Positions 10,466 to 18,900 of a DNA stretch of 64,000 nucleotides are shown in pieces. The translations under genes were made by a program, and so were the position numbers. Position 1 is the first letter of the stretch; every line of letters begins with the position of its first letter. The DNA is taken from the NCBI GenBank assembly GCA_044225675.1, contig JBGAIH010000010.1:88861-152860 (forward strand). The letters are read 5' to 3'. The stretch comes from JACMQX01 sp044225675. Its GTDB lineage: Bacteria > Pseudomonadota > Gammaproteobacteria > Burkholderiales > Burkholderiaceae_C. Under the pieces are notes generated by a model. That model saw only the letters and a program-made list of their open reading frames with translations, was not told the origin of the DNA and did no database searches.

Positions 10466-12052
10466 ATGCACCCAATCTCCAAGCCCCGAGCTACCGATGG
10501 TCCAGCCCTGACGGCGCGAAAGCACGCGACGAAGGCCCAGACAACACGAGTCACAGCAAGCCAGAAGCCATCGCGGCCTCGGCGGGGCGGCAAGCTGACC
10601 GGCGTCTCATCGCCGCTGGATCGAAAGCTCGCAGAGTTTTCGGCTGCCCCACTCAAGGGCACCGTCCTGAAAAGAGAACCCTCCGCACCAATGGAGACGG
10701 CCACGTCCTCATCCCTGGTTCCCGAGCAGAGCTCCGGCAGATCACGCCTGACTCAAAACAGCCGGCGCACGCAACGCCAGCCGGAGACAAGAGCCCCAGC
10801 GGTCGCCTCAGGCCAGCCGGCGCTTCCGCGAGGCCGGGCGGAGCGGCCAAGCCGCGCCTCTTTGCCCATAGATCAAGGGAGCGTGGCGTCCCCGGCTTCC
10901 ACGCCCATGTCCGGCATCCCCGACTTTGCACCTTCCGAACTCGTAGAAAGACGACGCTCGGAACCGGAAACAAAGATGTCTAGCCCGTCCTCTTCGTCCA
11001 CGCCGATGCAACACCAAGGTGGCAATCTGATGACCGGTTCTGAGTCCCCACCGACTTTGATCCGCTATTCAGTTGCGATTGGGGACGAGATTCATGTGCT
11101 GCCTCTTGATGTAACGGAATCGGAAGCCGCGGCTCTGGAGGTCTTTCTCAAGGATAAAGATGCACTCTCTAAGGTGGCGAAAAGTCCCTGGGGTCTGCCT
11201 GTGCCGGTGGATGAGGCGTCGTTGAGCAGGCGCTGGGAAGAAGCGCAGAATGAGTGCATATTCCGCCATGAGGTACCGCCTGCCAAGCTCTTCCTGGACA
11301 TTCAAGCTTCTTATGCGAAACAGCGCAGGGAAATCGCGTGCGAACTCGTGGAGTTGCTCGCAAACGAAGATCGGATTGCATTTGCCCAGCACGCCATGGG
11401 ACCACTGCAGGACAACAAGATGAAGTCGATGGACTCCTGGCGCATTCCAGCCAAATCTCTCGCGGTTTCAGGTGCAAAGGCCCGGCCCGGCCAAGACCTT
11501 CTTGAAAGCTACAAGGACAGGATTCGCAACACTCTGACGCGGCCGATGGTGGATCACCTGGTCGAGCAGACCGAGAGGCTGGTCCGCGAGAGCATGAATG
11601 GCAGCGTGTCGGGGATGAGTCATGACACGGCCTTGCGGAGCATCCAACAGTACAAAAAGATGGCGCTGGATCTTTCCGGCTTCAAGGCGGACCTGGAGTC
11701 AAGGCCGCTTCATGAGATCCCGGATACTCAATCGAGCGGGTTTCCCTCCGAGCCGGGTGATCTGCTGCGTAAGTTAGGCGAATTGTCGCTCACTACTCAG
11801 ATGATGCCCGCCCGGATCAAGGGCTCGACGATATGGGCTTTGATGCATAAACATCTCGCCACGAGCGATGCGCATCAGACACCGACCTTGTCTCAGGCAT
11901 CGCCCCCCGCGTTGACGCAGGAAGTCCACGGACCCAGGCTTGCCATCCGCATGGGCGAACGCAGTCCGGAGCCGGACGTGCCGGCCTCCATCGCCCCAGC
12001 GACGACGCCTCCCTCGATCCGGGTGGAGCCGCAATCTCCCGAATCCGTCTGA
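10466..12052 (+). CDS. Orphan protein, candidate type III effector
   Basis: About 528 residues, unrecognised. The N-terminal 200 residues are Ser/Pro/Arg-rich and probably disordered (HPISKPRATDGPALTARK onward); the middle (about 210-460) looks folded and helical, with LIRYSVAIGDEIHVLPLDV, SLSRRWEEAQNECIFRHEV and IACELVELLANEDRIAFAQ; the C-terminus is Pro-rich. No signal peptide or membrane segment. The start is uncertain: the frame stays open upstream to a TTG at 10409, but the ATG at 10466 is preceded by GGAAG at a usable distance. A PIP-type box lies upstream in the same orientation. Codon use differs from core genes. Function unknown. Confidence 0.68.
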   Translation: MHPISKPRATDGPALTARKHATKAQTTRVTASQKPSRPRRGGKLTGVSSPLDRKLAEFSAAPLKGTVLKREPSAPMETATSSSLVPEQSSGRSRLTQNSRRTQRQPETRAPAVASGQPALPRGRAERPSRASLPIDQGSVASPASTPMSGIPDFAPSELVERRRSEPETKMSSPSSSSTPMQHQGGNLMTGSESPPTLIRYSVAIGDEIHVLPLDVTESEAAALEVFLKDKDALSKVAKSPWGLPVPVDEASLSRRWEEAQNECIFRHEVPPAKLFLDIQASYAKQRREIACELVELLANEDRIAFAQHAMGPLQDNKMKSMDSWRIPAKSLAVSGAKARPGQDLLESYKDRIRNTLTRPMVDHLVEQTERLVRESMNGSVSGMSHDTALRSIQQYKKMALDLSGFKADLESRPLHEIPDTQSSGFPSEPGDLLRKLGELSLTTQMMPARIKGSTIWALMHKHLATSDAHQTPTLSQASPPALTQEVHGPRLAIRMGERSPEPDVPASIAPATTPPSIRVEPQSPESV

Positions 12053-12307
12053 GGGGGCCGACGCGGCCCCGGCCGCGGTTCCTCAGAAGGCTCAGTCATG
12101 TGGTGGGTCGCCTCACAGACGGACATGGCGGTCCCTTCACGGATCAGGCGCTGGAACCCAGCGCTTCAGTCGAGCTTTCGGTTGAGTGAGATGGCCTCTG
12201 GTTGAGTGAGGTAGCTTCTTTTGGGGATGTGCAGTGGGGTTTGCGAGGTGTTCAATTTACCTTCGCATCACTTGGTCATGCGAAATACATCAATCAAGGA
12301 GGACCCC

Positions 12308-13798
12308 ATGCTCAAACCACTTCAGGTCGGCTTGCTGGCGTGCACGGCGCTCATGCTCCAGGGCTGTGCCTACTTCACCAACTACACCCGCGAGGTTCAG
12401 CTTGACAAGACGTCCTATGCGCTGGACGTCAAGCAGCGTGTGGTGTTCTCGCAGGAACGTCTCAGCGTATCGCCAAAGACAGGACAGCTCGAGCGGGCCC
12501 GCGTCATCTGCGCGGAACCTAGCCCCGACGCCCTCACGGTGATCAGCGCCTCGGCTGGCGTCAGCGCGGCCAACGCGATCGCCGCAGGCGCGAACCGCTC
12601 GAACGAGCGGGGCGACACCTCCGCATCCAACGAGGCCAACCAGAACGTCAATGTCACGGCTGCGCTGGCTGAACAAGGCGCCTTCGTTGGTCTGCGTACC
12701 CAGTCGATCCAGTTGCTGCGCGACACGATGTACAGGTTGTGTGAGGGCTATGCGGCAGGCGCCATACCGGAAGAGGAGTTCACCGCCATGCAGCGCCGTT
12801 ACCAGAGCACCATGATGGGCTTACTGGCGATCGAACAGCTGACCCGGCCCGTCGTGGCGGCCCAGGTGGTTCTCGCCTCGGGGGCGCTTGCTCAGTCAGG
12901 CGCATCGGCCGGTGATGCTGCGGTGGACAAGGCGCTGGTGCGCGTCGACGAAAAGTCCAAGGAAGAACTCGCCGCGCGAGTGGAGCTGCAAAAAGCCGAG
13001 GCGGACGAGCGTACCTCGCGCAAGGCGCTGGATGACAATGCCGAGCAGGCCCGCCTGGCACGCATCCAGGCGGAAAGCGCTACGACGAGTGATGCAGCGG
13101 CCAAGAAGGCGGCAGGCGACACCGCCGTCAAGCCGTATGCCGACGCGCGTGCCGATTTGCAGGCCACCCATCAGGCGAACCACCAGAAGACGGGTAGCGC
13201 CGCGCTGCGCGCCACCGTTGCGACCAAAGCGCGCGCCGACGCGGAACAGGACCTCCAGCTCGCCAAATCAAGAGCGCTTTCCAGCGCGAGCGGCCAAGGC
13301 CGCATCGGCTCAATCCGCGAGGCTTCGGCCCAGATGACGGCTGATCTGGCCGTCAGCGTCAAGGACATCGTGGCCGAGATCAACAAGAGCTATATGCGCG
13401 ACAGTTGCTTCTCGCTGCTGTCCAGCGTTGTGGGGCGTGACCGGCTGATGGAGCTTCGATCGCCCTCGCGATCGAAAGACCCCGTCACCGGGCAACCGAC
13501 CGGCTCCATTGACGTTCTGCAGGCCTGCGTCGGGGTCATCCAGAATGAGCAGGAGCTCATCAAGGTGGAGGCCGAGGCCAGCGCAAATCGCAGCAAGCAG
13601 TTGTATGACGCCGAGCAGGCAAGGATCAAGGCCGAGCAGGACAGGCGGCAGCAGCAGTTCGAGTTCAACAAGCAGATGTTCGAATTGGAGGTCAAACACC
13701 GCCAGACGATTCTTGACCAGCAGGAGAAGCGCGGGACCAACGCGCGCAAGGCTTCGACGCCAAAGCCGGCCCAGCCAGCGGTGCCCGAAAAGAAATAG
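12308..13798 (+). CDS. Lipoprotein with central coiled-coil region
   Basis: 496 residues starting at an ATG behind a strong AAGGAGG site. The signal peptide ends in a lipobox (LMLQGC, Cys20), so the protein is lipid-anchored in the envelope; residues after Cys are AY, with no Asp at +2, which favours the outer membrane. Residues about 215-310 are an Ala/Glu/Lys/Arg-rich helical stretch, and a second charged helical segment (QARIKAEQDRRQQQFEFNKQ) ends the protein, both predicted coiled coils. I do not recognise the family. Stand-alone gene, followed 43 bp later by an ArsC-like gene. Confidence 0.85.
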   Translation: MLKPLQVGLLACTALMLQGCAYFTNYTREVQLDKTSYALDVKQRVVFSQERLSVSPKTGQLERARVICAEPSPDALTVISASAGVSAANAIAAGANRSNERGDTSASNEANQNVNVTAALAEQGAFVGLRTQSIQLLRDTMYRLCEGYAAGAIPEEEFTAMQRRYQSTMMGLLAIEQLTRPVVAAQVVLASGALAQSGASAGDAAVDKALVRVDEKSKEELAARVELQKAEADERTSRKALDDNAEQARLARIQAESATTSDAAAKKAAGDTAVKPYADARADLQATHQANHQKTGSAALRATVATKARADAEQDLQLAKSRALSSASGQGRIGSIREASAQMTADLAVSVKDIVAEINKSYMRDSCFSLLSSVVGRDRLMELRSPSRSKDPVTGQPTGSIDVLQACVGVIQNEQELIKVEAEASANRSKQLYDAEQARIKAEQDRRQQQFEFNKQMFELEVKHRQTILDQQEKRGTNARKASTPKPAQPAVPEKK

Positions 13799-13841
13799 GC
13801 AGCGCCCGGATGCCGCTCGCCTCTGCGCTACAGTCGCTCGC

Positions 13842-14270
13842 ATGAGCGACATCACCATCTACCACAACCCCGCCTGCGGCACCTCGCGCAACACGCTGGC
13901 GATGATCCGGGCCAGCGGCGAGGAGCCGCGCGTCATCGAATACCTCAAGACGCCCCCCGACCGCGCGACGCTGCAGGCGCTGATTGCGGCCATGGGTGTG
14001 CCGGTGCGCGACGTGCTGCGCCGCAAGGGCACGCCGTATGACGAGCTGAAGCTGGGCGATCCGAAGTGGTCCGACGACGAGCTCATCGGCTTCATGCTGG
14101 CGCACCCCATCCTCATCAACCGGCCCATCGTCGTCACGCCGCGCGGCACGCGGCTGTGCCGGCCGTCCGAGGCGGTGCTCGACCTGCTGCCGCGGCCGCT
14201 GGACAAGGCCTTCGTCAAGGAAGACGGCGAGGTCGTCGCTGCGCGCACCCCAGCCGGTCGCGGTGCCTGA
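13842..14270 (+). CDS. ArsC-type (glutaredoxin-dependent) reductase
   Basis: 142-residue member of the ArsC/Spx thioredoxin-fold family. It opens ITIYHNPACGTSRNTLAMI, with the catalytic Cys12 in the ACGTSRN loop, and has the ArsC-type segments LRRKGTPYDELKLG and ILINRPIVVTPRGTRLCRP, whose Arg residues stabilise arsenate. This is closer to true arsenate reductase (arsC) than to YffB/Spx. No other ars gene is present, so detoxification of arsenate is inferred from family only. It ends 10 bp before the Bug-receptor start. Confidence 0.88.
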   Translation: MSDITIYHNPACGTSRNTLAMIRASGEEPRVIEYLKTPPDRATLQALIAAMGVPVRDVLRRKGTPYDELKLGDPKWSDDELIGFMLAHPILINRPIVVTPRGTRLCRPSEAVLDLLPRPLDKAFVKEDGEVVAARTPAGRGA

Positions 14271-14280
14271 GAATCACGAC

Positions 14281-15285
14281 ATGACCCATCCCACCCACAC
14301 CACCTGGTCCCGCCGCAGCTTCCTGGCACAAGCCGCTCTTGCAGCCCCTGCGCTTTCGCCGCTGCTCGCACGCGCTGCCGACGAATGGCCCAGCAAGCCG
14401 CTTCGCCTCGTCGTGCCGTTCGCGCCCGGCGGCAGCTCCGAAGTCGTCGCCCGCGCCCTGGCGGGCGAGATGGCCAAGACCATCGGCCAGAACGTCTTCG
14501 TCGACAACAAGCCGGGCGGCGCGGGCAACATCGCCATGCAGGAAGTGGCGAGCAGCAGCGACGAGCACACCCTCATCCTCGGCCACATCGGCACGCTGGC
14601 GGTGAATCCGTACATCTTTCCCAAGCTGCCCTACGATCCGATGCGGGACTTCGTTCCCGTCACGCTGATCTCCAAGGTGCCCAGCCTGTATGTGGTGCAC
14701 CCCGACCTTCCGGTCAAGAACCTCCGGGAGTTCGTCGCCTACGCCAAGGCCCGGCCGGGGCAGATCAACTACGGCTCGGCGGGCAACGGCAGCGCAGGCC
14801 ACCTGGCCTTTGAATACCTCAAGCTGGTGGCCGAGGTGTTTGCGGTGCACGTGCCGTACCGGGGCACGGGGCCCATGCTCACCGACCTCATGGCCGGGCG
14901 CCTGCAGGCGGCCTCGGTCGGCGCGCCCGCGCTGCTGCAGTTCATCAAGGCCGGCAGGCTGCGCTGCATTGCCACCGGCACCACCACGCGGCTGCCGCAG
15001 CTGCCCGACGTGCCCACGGTCGCCGAGCAGGGCTACAAGGGCTTCGAGATGACCCAGTGGTACGGCCTGCTCGCGCCAGCCAGGTTCTCCAAGGCCAACC
15101 TCGACAAACTCGAAACCCACGCCGTCAATGCGTCCCGCAGCGCAGTCGTGCGCGAGAAGCTGAGCAACGACACGGCAATCGCCGTCGGCAGCTCCCGCGC
15201 CGAGTTCGAGAGCTTCATCAAGGTCGAGCAGAACCGCTGGAAGGCGGTGATCGCGCGGGCGCAGATCAAGCCGGATGGGATCTGA
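14281..15285 (+). CDS. Bug-family periplasmic substrate-binding protein
   Basis: Solute receptor of the tripartite tricarboxylate transporter (Bug/TctC) family, expanded in Burkholderiales. A twin-Arg-type signal (SRRSFLAQAALAAPALSPLL) precedes the mature start near ADEWPSKPLRLVVPFAPGG; the APGGSSEV ligand-binding loop, GAGNIAM, INYGSAGNGSAGHLA and VPYRGTGPMLTDLM are the family blocks. The ATG at 14281 is preferred over an upstream GTG because it lies just after the arsC-like stop. No TctA/TctB membrane genes are nearby, as is common for orphan Bug receptors. Ligand unknown, usually a carboxylate. Confidence 0.93.
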   Translation: MTHPTHTTWSRRSFLAQAALAAPALSPLLARAADEWPSKPLRLVVPFAPGGSSEVVARALAGEMAKTIGQNVFVDNKPGGAGNIAMQEVASSSDEHTLILGHIGTLAVNPYIFPKLPYDPMRDFVPVTLISKVPSLYVVHPDLPVKNLREFVAYAKARPGQINYGSAGNGSAGHLAFEYLKLVAEVFAVHVPYRGTGPMLTDLMAGRLQAASVGAPALLQFIKAGRLRCIATGTTTRLPQLPDVPTVAEQGYKGFEMTQWYGLLAPARFSKANLDKLETHAVNASRSAVVREKLSNDTAIAVGSSRAEFESFIKVEQNRWKAVIARAQIKPDGI

Positions 15286-15347
15286 GGGGGCGCGAGCAAT
15301 CGACGCCGCTGTCTCCGTATGCAAGTACGCCTTGAAGGAAATTCGCC

Positions 15348-15662
15348 GTGCCCTTGAAAGCCAAACCTCTTACCGCAGCGCAGCTTCGCGAGCATGAGGC
15401 CAAGCGCGATCTGGCCGCTGAACTGCTGGAGTCCGTTCGTCAGATGAAGGCGGGCAAAACTCAGGTGGTTGTGTCCGCGGCAGCGGAGGCGCGCGAGCGG
15501 ACGGGTCTTTCGCAAGTGCAGTTTGCTGATCTGCTGGGCGTCTCCGTGCGGACGCTTCAGGGATGGGAGCAGGGAAGAAAGCAGCCCAGCGGCGCCGCAA
15601 GAACGTTGCTGACGATTGCTCGGACCAATCCCAAGGCATTGTTGGCTGTCGCCGCGAAGTAG
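15348..15662 (+). CDS. XRE-family HTH protein, HigA/antitoxin-like
   Basis: 104-residue DNA-binding protein with a C-terminal helix-turn-helix (ARERTGLSQVQFADLLGVSV, about residues 48-67, then RTLQGWEQGRKQPSGAA). This layout, N-terminal helix plus C-terminal XRE domain, is that of HigA/MqsA-type antitoxins. The start is GTG, preceded by AAGGAA at a good distance. No intact toxin gene is visible on either side, so it may be a solitary regulator or the survivor of a lost module. The 218 bp after it hold no gene I can support. Confidence 0.8.
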   Translation: MPLKAKPLTAAQLREHEAKRDLAAELLESVRQMKAGKTQVVVSAAAEARERTGLSQVQFADLLGVSVRTLQGWEQGRKQPSGAARTLLTIARTNPKALLAVAAK

Positions 15663-15880
15663 TGCCTGGGGCATAGGCAGGGAGTTGTTCGCAGCGCGAA
15701 TTTAGATGACGCTGCGGCGTTGACGTCAACCTGGCTATCAGGCCGGTTGTTGGCGCATGACATCGCTGATGGAATAGCCGTCTTCAGCTCTTCGCATGCC
15801 CCGTTTTCAATGCCGTTCGCTGCCGCACGAGATGCGTCCAACAGGTTGCATACGCGTCGGCTTCTCTCCAAGTTCCTCAC

Positions 15881-16231
15881 ATGATCGCCCAGTCGTATTG
15901 CCCGAACTGTTCCGTTCTATTGCTGCCATCCGAAATTGAGAAAGCCTGTGCCAACTGCGGCGCCATGTTCGACGCTCCTGGCTCATGGAAGCCGACTGAC
16001 TTGCCGAGTCGCCAGCCTGTGCCCAAGCGGAACAAGTGGCCGGCCGACGTGGCGCCCGATCTGAAATCGCAGAGGCCGCGAGGCCGCCGTCAGCCTTCGG
16101 GTCTGGCTGCTTGGCTCTCGGCTTTTGGTCAGACCCTCAAACGCCTGGCCATCGCTGCGTTGGCGACAGTTGCGGCCGGCATCGTGGCGCTCCTGGGCGC
16201 ATACCGTATGGAGGAGGGGACTCCTTCTTGA
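15881..16231 (+). CDS. Small zinc-ribbon-like membrane protein
   Basis: 116 residues. Two CxxC motifs at the N-terminus (YCPNC at residues 6-10 and ACANCGAMF around 23) form a probable zinc ribbon in the cytoplasm; a basic Pro-rich linker follows, then one membrane helix (LAIAALATVAAGIVALLGAY) near the C-terminus. Function unknown. Its stop overlaps the TTG start of the next small gene, indicating coupled translation. Confidence 0.65.
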   Translation: MIAQSYCPNCSVLLLPSEIEKACANCGAMFDAPGSWKPTDLPSRQPVPKRNKWPADVAPDLKSQRPRGRRQPSGLAAWLSAFGQTLKRLAIAALATVAAGIVALLGAYRMEEGTPS

Positions 16232-16503
16232 TCTTCCTCGCGGCGCAGACGCTATTTCTGGCGGGCGGCTGGGCCCTGCTGCCAATCTTTCGACTGAACC
16301 GGGTCATGGCGTATCTCGTCGTGGCGGCCTGGGCCGCTGTGGGCACGAGCCTATGGGGATCACCGAGCCTGCTTTGCTGGGTGCTCGCGACCGGAGCGCT
16401 CGCCGTGATGCAACTCAACCACTTGGCCAGCGATCGGCCCAGCGGCGCGGTGGCCCGCGACCGCGAGGCAGGCGCCGACGGTCAGAAAGCCATTGATCCC
16501 TGA
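16228..16503 (+). CDS. Small three-helix membrane protein (TTG start)
   Basis: 91 residues, nearly all hydrophobic: three predicted helices (FLAAQTLFLAGGWALLPIF, MAYLVVAAWAAVGTSLWG, LLCWVLATGALAVMQLNHL) then a charged tail. I chose the TTG at 16228 because it overlaps the upstream stop (TTGA) and has a GGAGGGG ribosome site just before; longer versions would begin inside the preceding gene. It probably works with the zinc-ribbon membrane protein encoded just upstream. No family recognised. Confidence 0.6.
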   Translation: MIFLAAQTLFLAGGWALLPIFRLNRVMAYLVVAAWAAVGTSLWGSPSLLCWVLATGALAVMQLNHLASDRPSGAVARDREAGADGQKAIDP

Positions 16504-16506
16504 GCA

Positions 16507-16989
16507 TCAGAGCGGCCCGTCGCCAGAGGTCGCCACGCCCACAGGCACCAGCCCCTGCGCGGCAGCCCCGGCCGCCGCCACCTGCACGACCGAGCCGTCG
16601 CGCGCCAGGCCAATGCGCACGCCGTGGCCCTGCGGCTGTTCGCGCACGACCCTCTTGCGCGACAGGCGAAGCAGCAAAACGTCCTGCGCGCTGAAGTAGG
16701 TGGCCGCGAGCGGTGTCGCGCCGCGTTGCGTGTCGCGCGGCGGTTCGTCGTGCGCGCGCCACCGCTCCCGCATCAGGGCCAGCCAGTCCGGCGCGGCCCG
16801 CGGCAAGGGCAATTTGACCTCCGGCTCGAACCAGCCGTGCGAGCGGGCACCGAGTATCACCAGCTCGACCGGTTGCCCATCGGCTCCGCATGCAACCCGC
16901 ACCGGGCCGCGCGAGAGTTCACGCACGACCGGCTCGGTGGACAGGAGCAGGTGCAGGACGTCGCCTTGTTCGTAGTAGGTGGGTTTCAT
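16507..16989 (-). CDS. Protein with two DUF2283-like repeats (copy 1)
   Basis: 160 residues made of two related halves. The first begins MKPTYYEQGDVLHLLLSTEP and runs to VELVILGARS; the second begins ATYFSAQDVLLLRLSRKR and runs to SVVQVAAAGA, each resembling the DUF2283 fold (YDxxxDxLYIRL...). The halves are joined by a linker with WFEPEVKLPL and ending in a basic segment. It is divergent from a small XRE-family gene, 96 bp apart, and a closely similar paralogue lies at 18960-19454 in the same arrangement. Function unknown; a regulator plus partner protein, possibly toxin-antitoxin-like, is a guess. Confidence 0.75.
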   Translation of the reverse strand: MKPTYYEQGDVLHLLLSTEPVVRELSRGPVRVACGADGQPVELVILGARSHGWFEPEVKLPLPRAAPDWLALMRERWRAHDEPPRDTQRGATPLAATYFSAQDVLLLRLSRKRVVREQPQGHGVRIGLARDGSVVQVAAAGAAAQGLVPVGVATSGDGPL

Positions 16990-17085
16990 GGGCGACCGCT
17001 TGTACGTTGGTAGAAGGACATGCGGCGTATGCTAACAGCAATAGTCTGATTACGACTATTCCGTATCGGACTAGAGGATCAGAGG

Positions 17086-17322
17086 ATGGCAGTTTCCCTC
17101 TATCACGCGGACTACGAATCCTTGCGCGCGCTGTTGCGTGAGGAGCGCCTCAAGGCCGGCCTCACGCAAAGCCAGATGGCGGAAGCGTTGGGGGTTGGGC
17201 AGTCGTATGTGTCCAAGCTGGAGAGGGGAGAGAACTTTGTCGATGTTCTGCTCTTCGCGCGATGGTGTGGGGCGTGCGGGATACGGGCGGGGGCGACGCT
17301 GGAGAAGTTGCTGAAAGGCTGA
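17086..17322 (+). CDS. Small XRE-family regulator (unit 1)
   Basis: 78-residue helix-turn-helix protein: LLREERLKAGLTQSQMAEAL then VGQSYVSKLERGENFVDVLL, the classic XRE/Cro fold, with an unusual C-terminal RWCGACGIRAGATLEKLLKG. The ATG at 17086 is the only reasonable start. Divergent from the DUF2283-like gene, so it probably controls the shared 96-bp promoter region. Its 3' half is duplicated downstream at 18800-18900. Confidence 0.85.
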   Translation: MAVSLYHADYESLRALLREERLKAGLTQSQMAEALGVGQSYVSKLERGENFVDVLLFARWCGACGIRAGATLEKLLKG

Positions 17323-17342
17323 GGGACGGCCGTCACCGGACG

Positions 17343-17421
17343 CACCTGCACGACCGAGCCGTCGCGCGACAGGCCGATGCGCGCGCCGTGGCCCTGCGGC
17401 TGTTCGTGCACGACCATCTGT
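17343..17421 (-). pseudogene. Fragment duplicated from the DUF2283-like gene
   Basis: This block directly after the XRE gene is nearly identical to about 16581-16659, the 3' part of the upstream DUF2283-like gene (CACCTGCACGACCGAGCCGT begins both). It has no start and encodes only part of the second repeat. The rest of 17323-17598 holds no gene. Confidence 0.8.
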
Positions 17422-17598
17422 TCGGATGCTGGCGAGCAGCGGCTCCGGTGACGCGGCTAGCCTGAGATTTGTGCGAACCGTGAACGTTGGCCGACCGATC
17501 GGGACCGACAAATTCATGGCTGGGGATACGACGCAAACGCTCACCGTGATGACGAACGGATACGGCGATCTGATAACCTGCTTCCCAGGAGGCCTGTG

Positions 17599-17937
17599 AT
17601 GAAGTTGGTGGGGAGCCTGTCAGAGCAAAAGTTCCGTGAAAGGCTGGAGGCTTCGCAAAGGAGCTTGCTGGTGCTTCATGAGTTCCCCAGCCTGCTTGCG
17701 TGCTTGAAAAAGCACTTTCCGGAGATCTCCACAGCGGTGATACTGGAGTGGACGCCTGAGCAATTTGAAGATATCTACGACGTCTTGATCAATGGCACAC
17801 AAGTGGCGACATTGGAAATCTCCAGGAGTGGAGATGAGGTTGAATTTTCGGTTGAAACTGCGGAAGAATACGCTCGCAAACTGAAGGGCAGGGCGAGCCG
17901 GATACAGTTCGCAGTTGCCCTTGATCTGGCGTCGTAG
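17599..17937 (+). CDS. Small hypothetical protein
   Basis: 112 residues, acidic to neutral, soluble, no recognised family. Sequence begins MKLVGSLSEQKFRERLEASQ, with a helical N-terminal half and a beta-like C-terminal half (INGTQVATLEISRSGDEVEFS). Translation is well supported: AGGAGG ends six bases before the ATG. It lies in the cargo segment between the two XRE-tail direct repeats and is AT-richer than the core genes. Length and shape would suit an immunity or regulatory protein, but nothing shows this. Confidence 0.7.
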   Translation: MKLVGSLSEQKFRERLEASQRSLLVLHEFPSLLACLKKHFPEISTAVILEWTPEQFEDIYDVLINGTQVATLEISRSGDEVEFSVETAEEYARKLKGRASRIQFAVALDLAS

Positions 17938-18031
17938 GCGTCCGAGCCCATCTTCACGGTCAAGCCCTATCCCTGGCTGAGAATCTCACGCAATCAGGCT
18001 CGTCGTCACGTGCGCCGACACGGTCAAGCTG

Positions 18032-18094
18032 TTCGACCCAACTAAGTGCCATTCGCCCTGGGGCGGGGTTCATGCAACGACGTGCGCCCATAGT
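18032..18094 (+). promoter_or_regulatory. PIP box with correctly spaced -10 element
   Basis: TTCGA at 18032-18036 and TTCGC at 18052-18056 are exactly 15 bp apart, then CATAGT at 18089-18094 (fits YANNRT) begins 32 bp later. This is the complete HrpX/HrpB-class promoter layout TTCGB-N15-TTCGB-N30-32-YANNNT, with one deviation (A instead of B in the first half-site). The gene at 18189 starts 94 bp downstream. Confidence 0.55.
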
Positions 18095-18188
18095 TGCAGG
18101 CAACGTATCCCTTCGGCTACCTTGATCGCGTTCGCGGGAACTGCTGCAATGGCGGCCTTTCCTGACCCTGCCGCTTCGGCAAGCCGCC

Positions 18189-18776
18189 ATGACACCTGTC
18201 ACCTCATCACGCGCACTCCGTCCCTCCATCGACAGCAAGCGGGCCCCCGAGCTATCGGCGCCAGCGGCGGACGAATTGCCAGGTGCGCAGGGCATGACTG
18301 TCTCGTCCGGCCATCGGACGGCATTTCACCCGTATCGGCGCCCGGTGGGGATATCGGGCAGGGCGTCAGACGACGGTGCTGTGGCGCCCGTTCGACCGAA
18401 GCCCTTCCGCTTGCAGCATGGGGCGACCGTGGTGGACGGCGCAGGAGTCTTCCAGAGCGCAACAGGATCATTCGGGGTGTCGCGCGGCACCGCGTTTGCA
18501 ACGGTTGCACGACGCCCTCGCGCGCTGTCCGTGCCATCGTCGCCGCATCTGCTGCGCCATCTGCAGTTGCAGAAGCAGACTCTTCGCGAGATCGCCTTTG
18601 CGCTCGCAACGTCCTTGAGAACCCACAGGGGTTTGCTGCATCTGCGCGCCCTGTGCGCGGAAAAATTGGGCGCTCAGCCTGCAGAACTGCCCGGGGTGCC
18701 TGCCGGCGAGGCCGCGCCGACCGACGCCTTGCGAGCGGAGCCCCCTGCGGTGGAGTCTTCGCAGCCGGGCGTCTGA
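18189..18776 (+). CDS. Small orphan protein, candidate type III effector
   Basis: 195 residues with a Ser/Pro/Ala-rich, probably disordered N-terminus (MTPVTSSRALRPSIDSKRAP), a helical patch (HLLRHLQLQKQTLREIAFAL, about residue 120) and a Pro/Ala-rich tail. No signal peptide, no membrane segment, no known domain. The PIP box plus -10 element just upstream is the main reason to treat it as a Hrp-regulated secreted protein. It lies between two copies of an XRE-gene 3' fragment, so it may have been inserted with the preceding small gene. Alternative frames in the same place are longer but lack such a promoter and start. Confidence 0.55.
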   Translation: MTPVTSSRALRPSIDSKRAPELSAPAADELPGAQGMTVSSGHRTAFHPYRRPVGISGRASDDGAVAPVRPKPFRLQHGATVVDGAGVFQSATGSFGVSRGTAFATVARRPRALSVPSSPHLLRHLQLQKQTLREIAFALATSLRTHRGLLHLRALCAEKLGAQPAELPGVPAGEAAPTDALRAEPPAVESSQPGV

Positions 18777-18799
18777 ATCGTGCATGTTCGACCTCGCAG

Positions 18800-18900
18800 G
18801 AGAGGGGGCGAACTTCGTGGATGTGCTGCTGTTCGCACGATGGTGTGGGGCGTGCGGGATACGGGCGGGGGCGACGCTGGAGAAGTTGCTGAAAGGCTGA
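18800..18900 (+). pseudogene. 3' fragment of the XRE regulator gene
   Basis: Encodes GANFVDVLLFARWCGACGIR and the following AGATLEKLLKG plus stop, matching the last third of the intact XRE gene at 17086-17322; the identity continues past the stop to about 18917 (GAGGGACGGCCGTCAC). No start or helix-turn-helix remains. It forms a direct repeat of about 120 bp with 17221-17340. Confidence 0.85.

Noticed and set aside
10291..10983. Plus-strand ORF with a good ribosome site (GGGGAG) overlapping the start of the orphan gene at 10466
   Set aside because: It shares most of its length with the other frame, which alone stays open for 1.1 kb more. Its first 60 residues look protein-like, so a frameshifted older N-terminus is possible, but I cannot support it.
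15290..15400. Possible toxin fragment just before the XRE antitoxin-like gene (frame reading KYALKEIRRALE)
   Set aside because: Too short and without any distinctive RelE/HigB residues.
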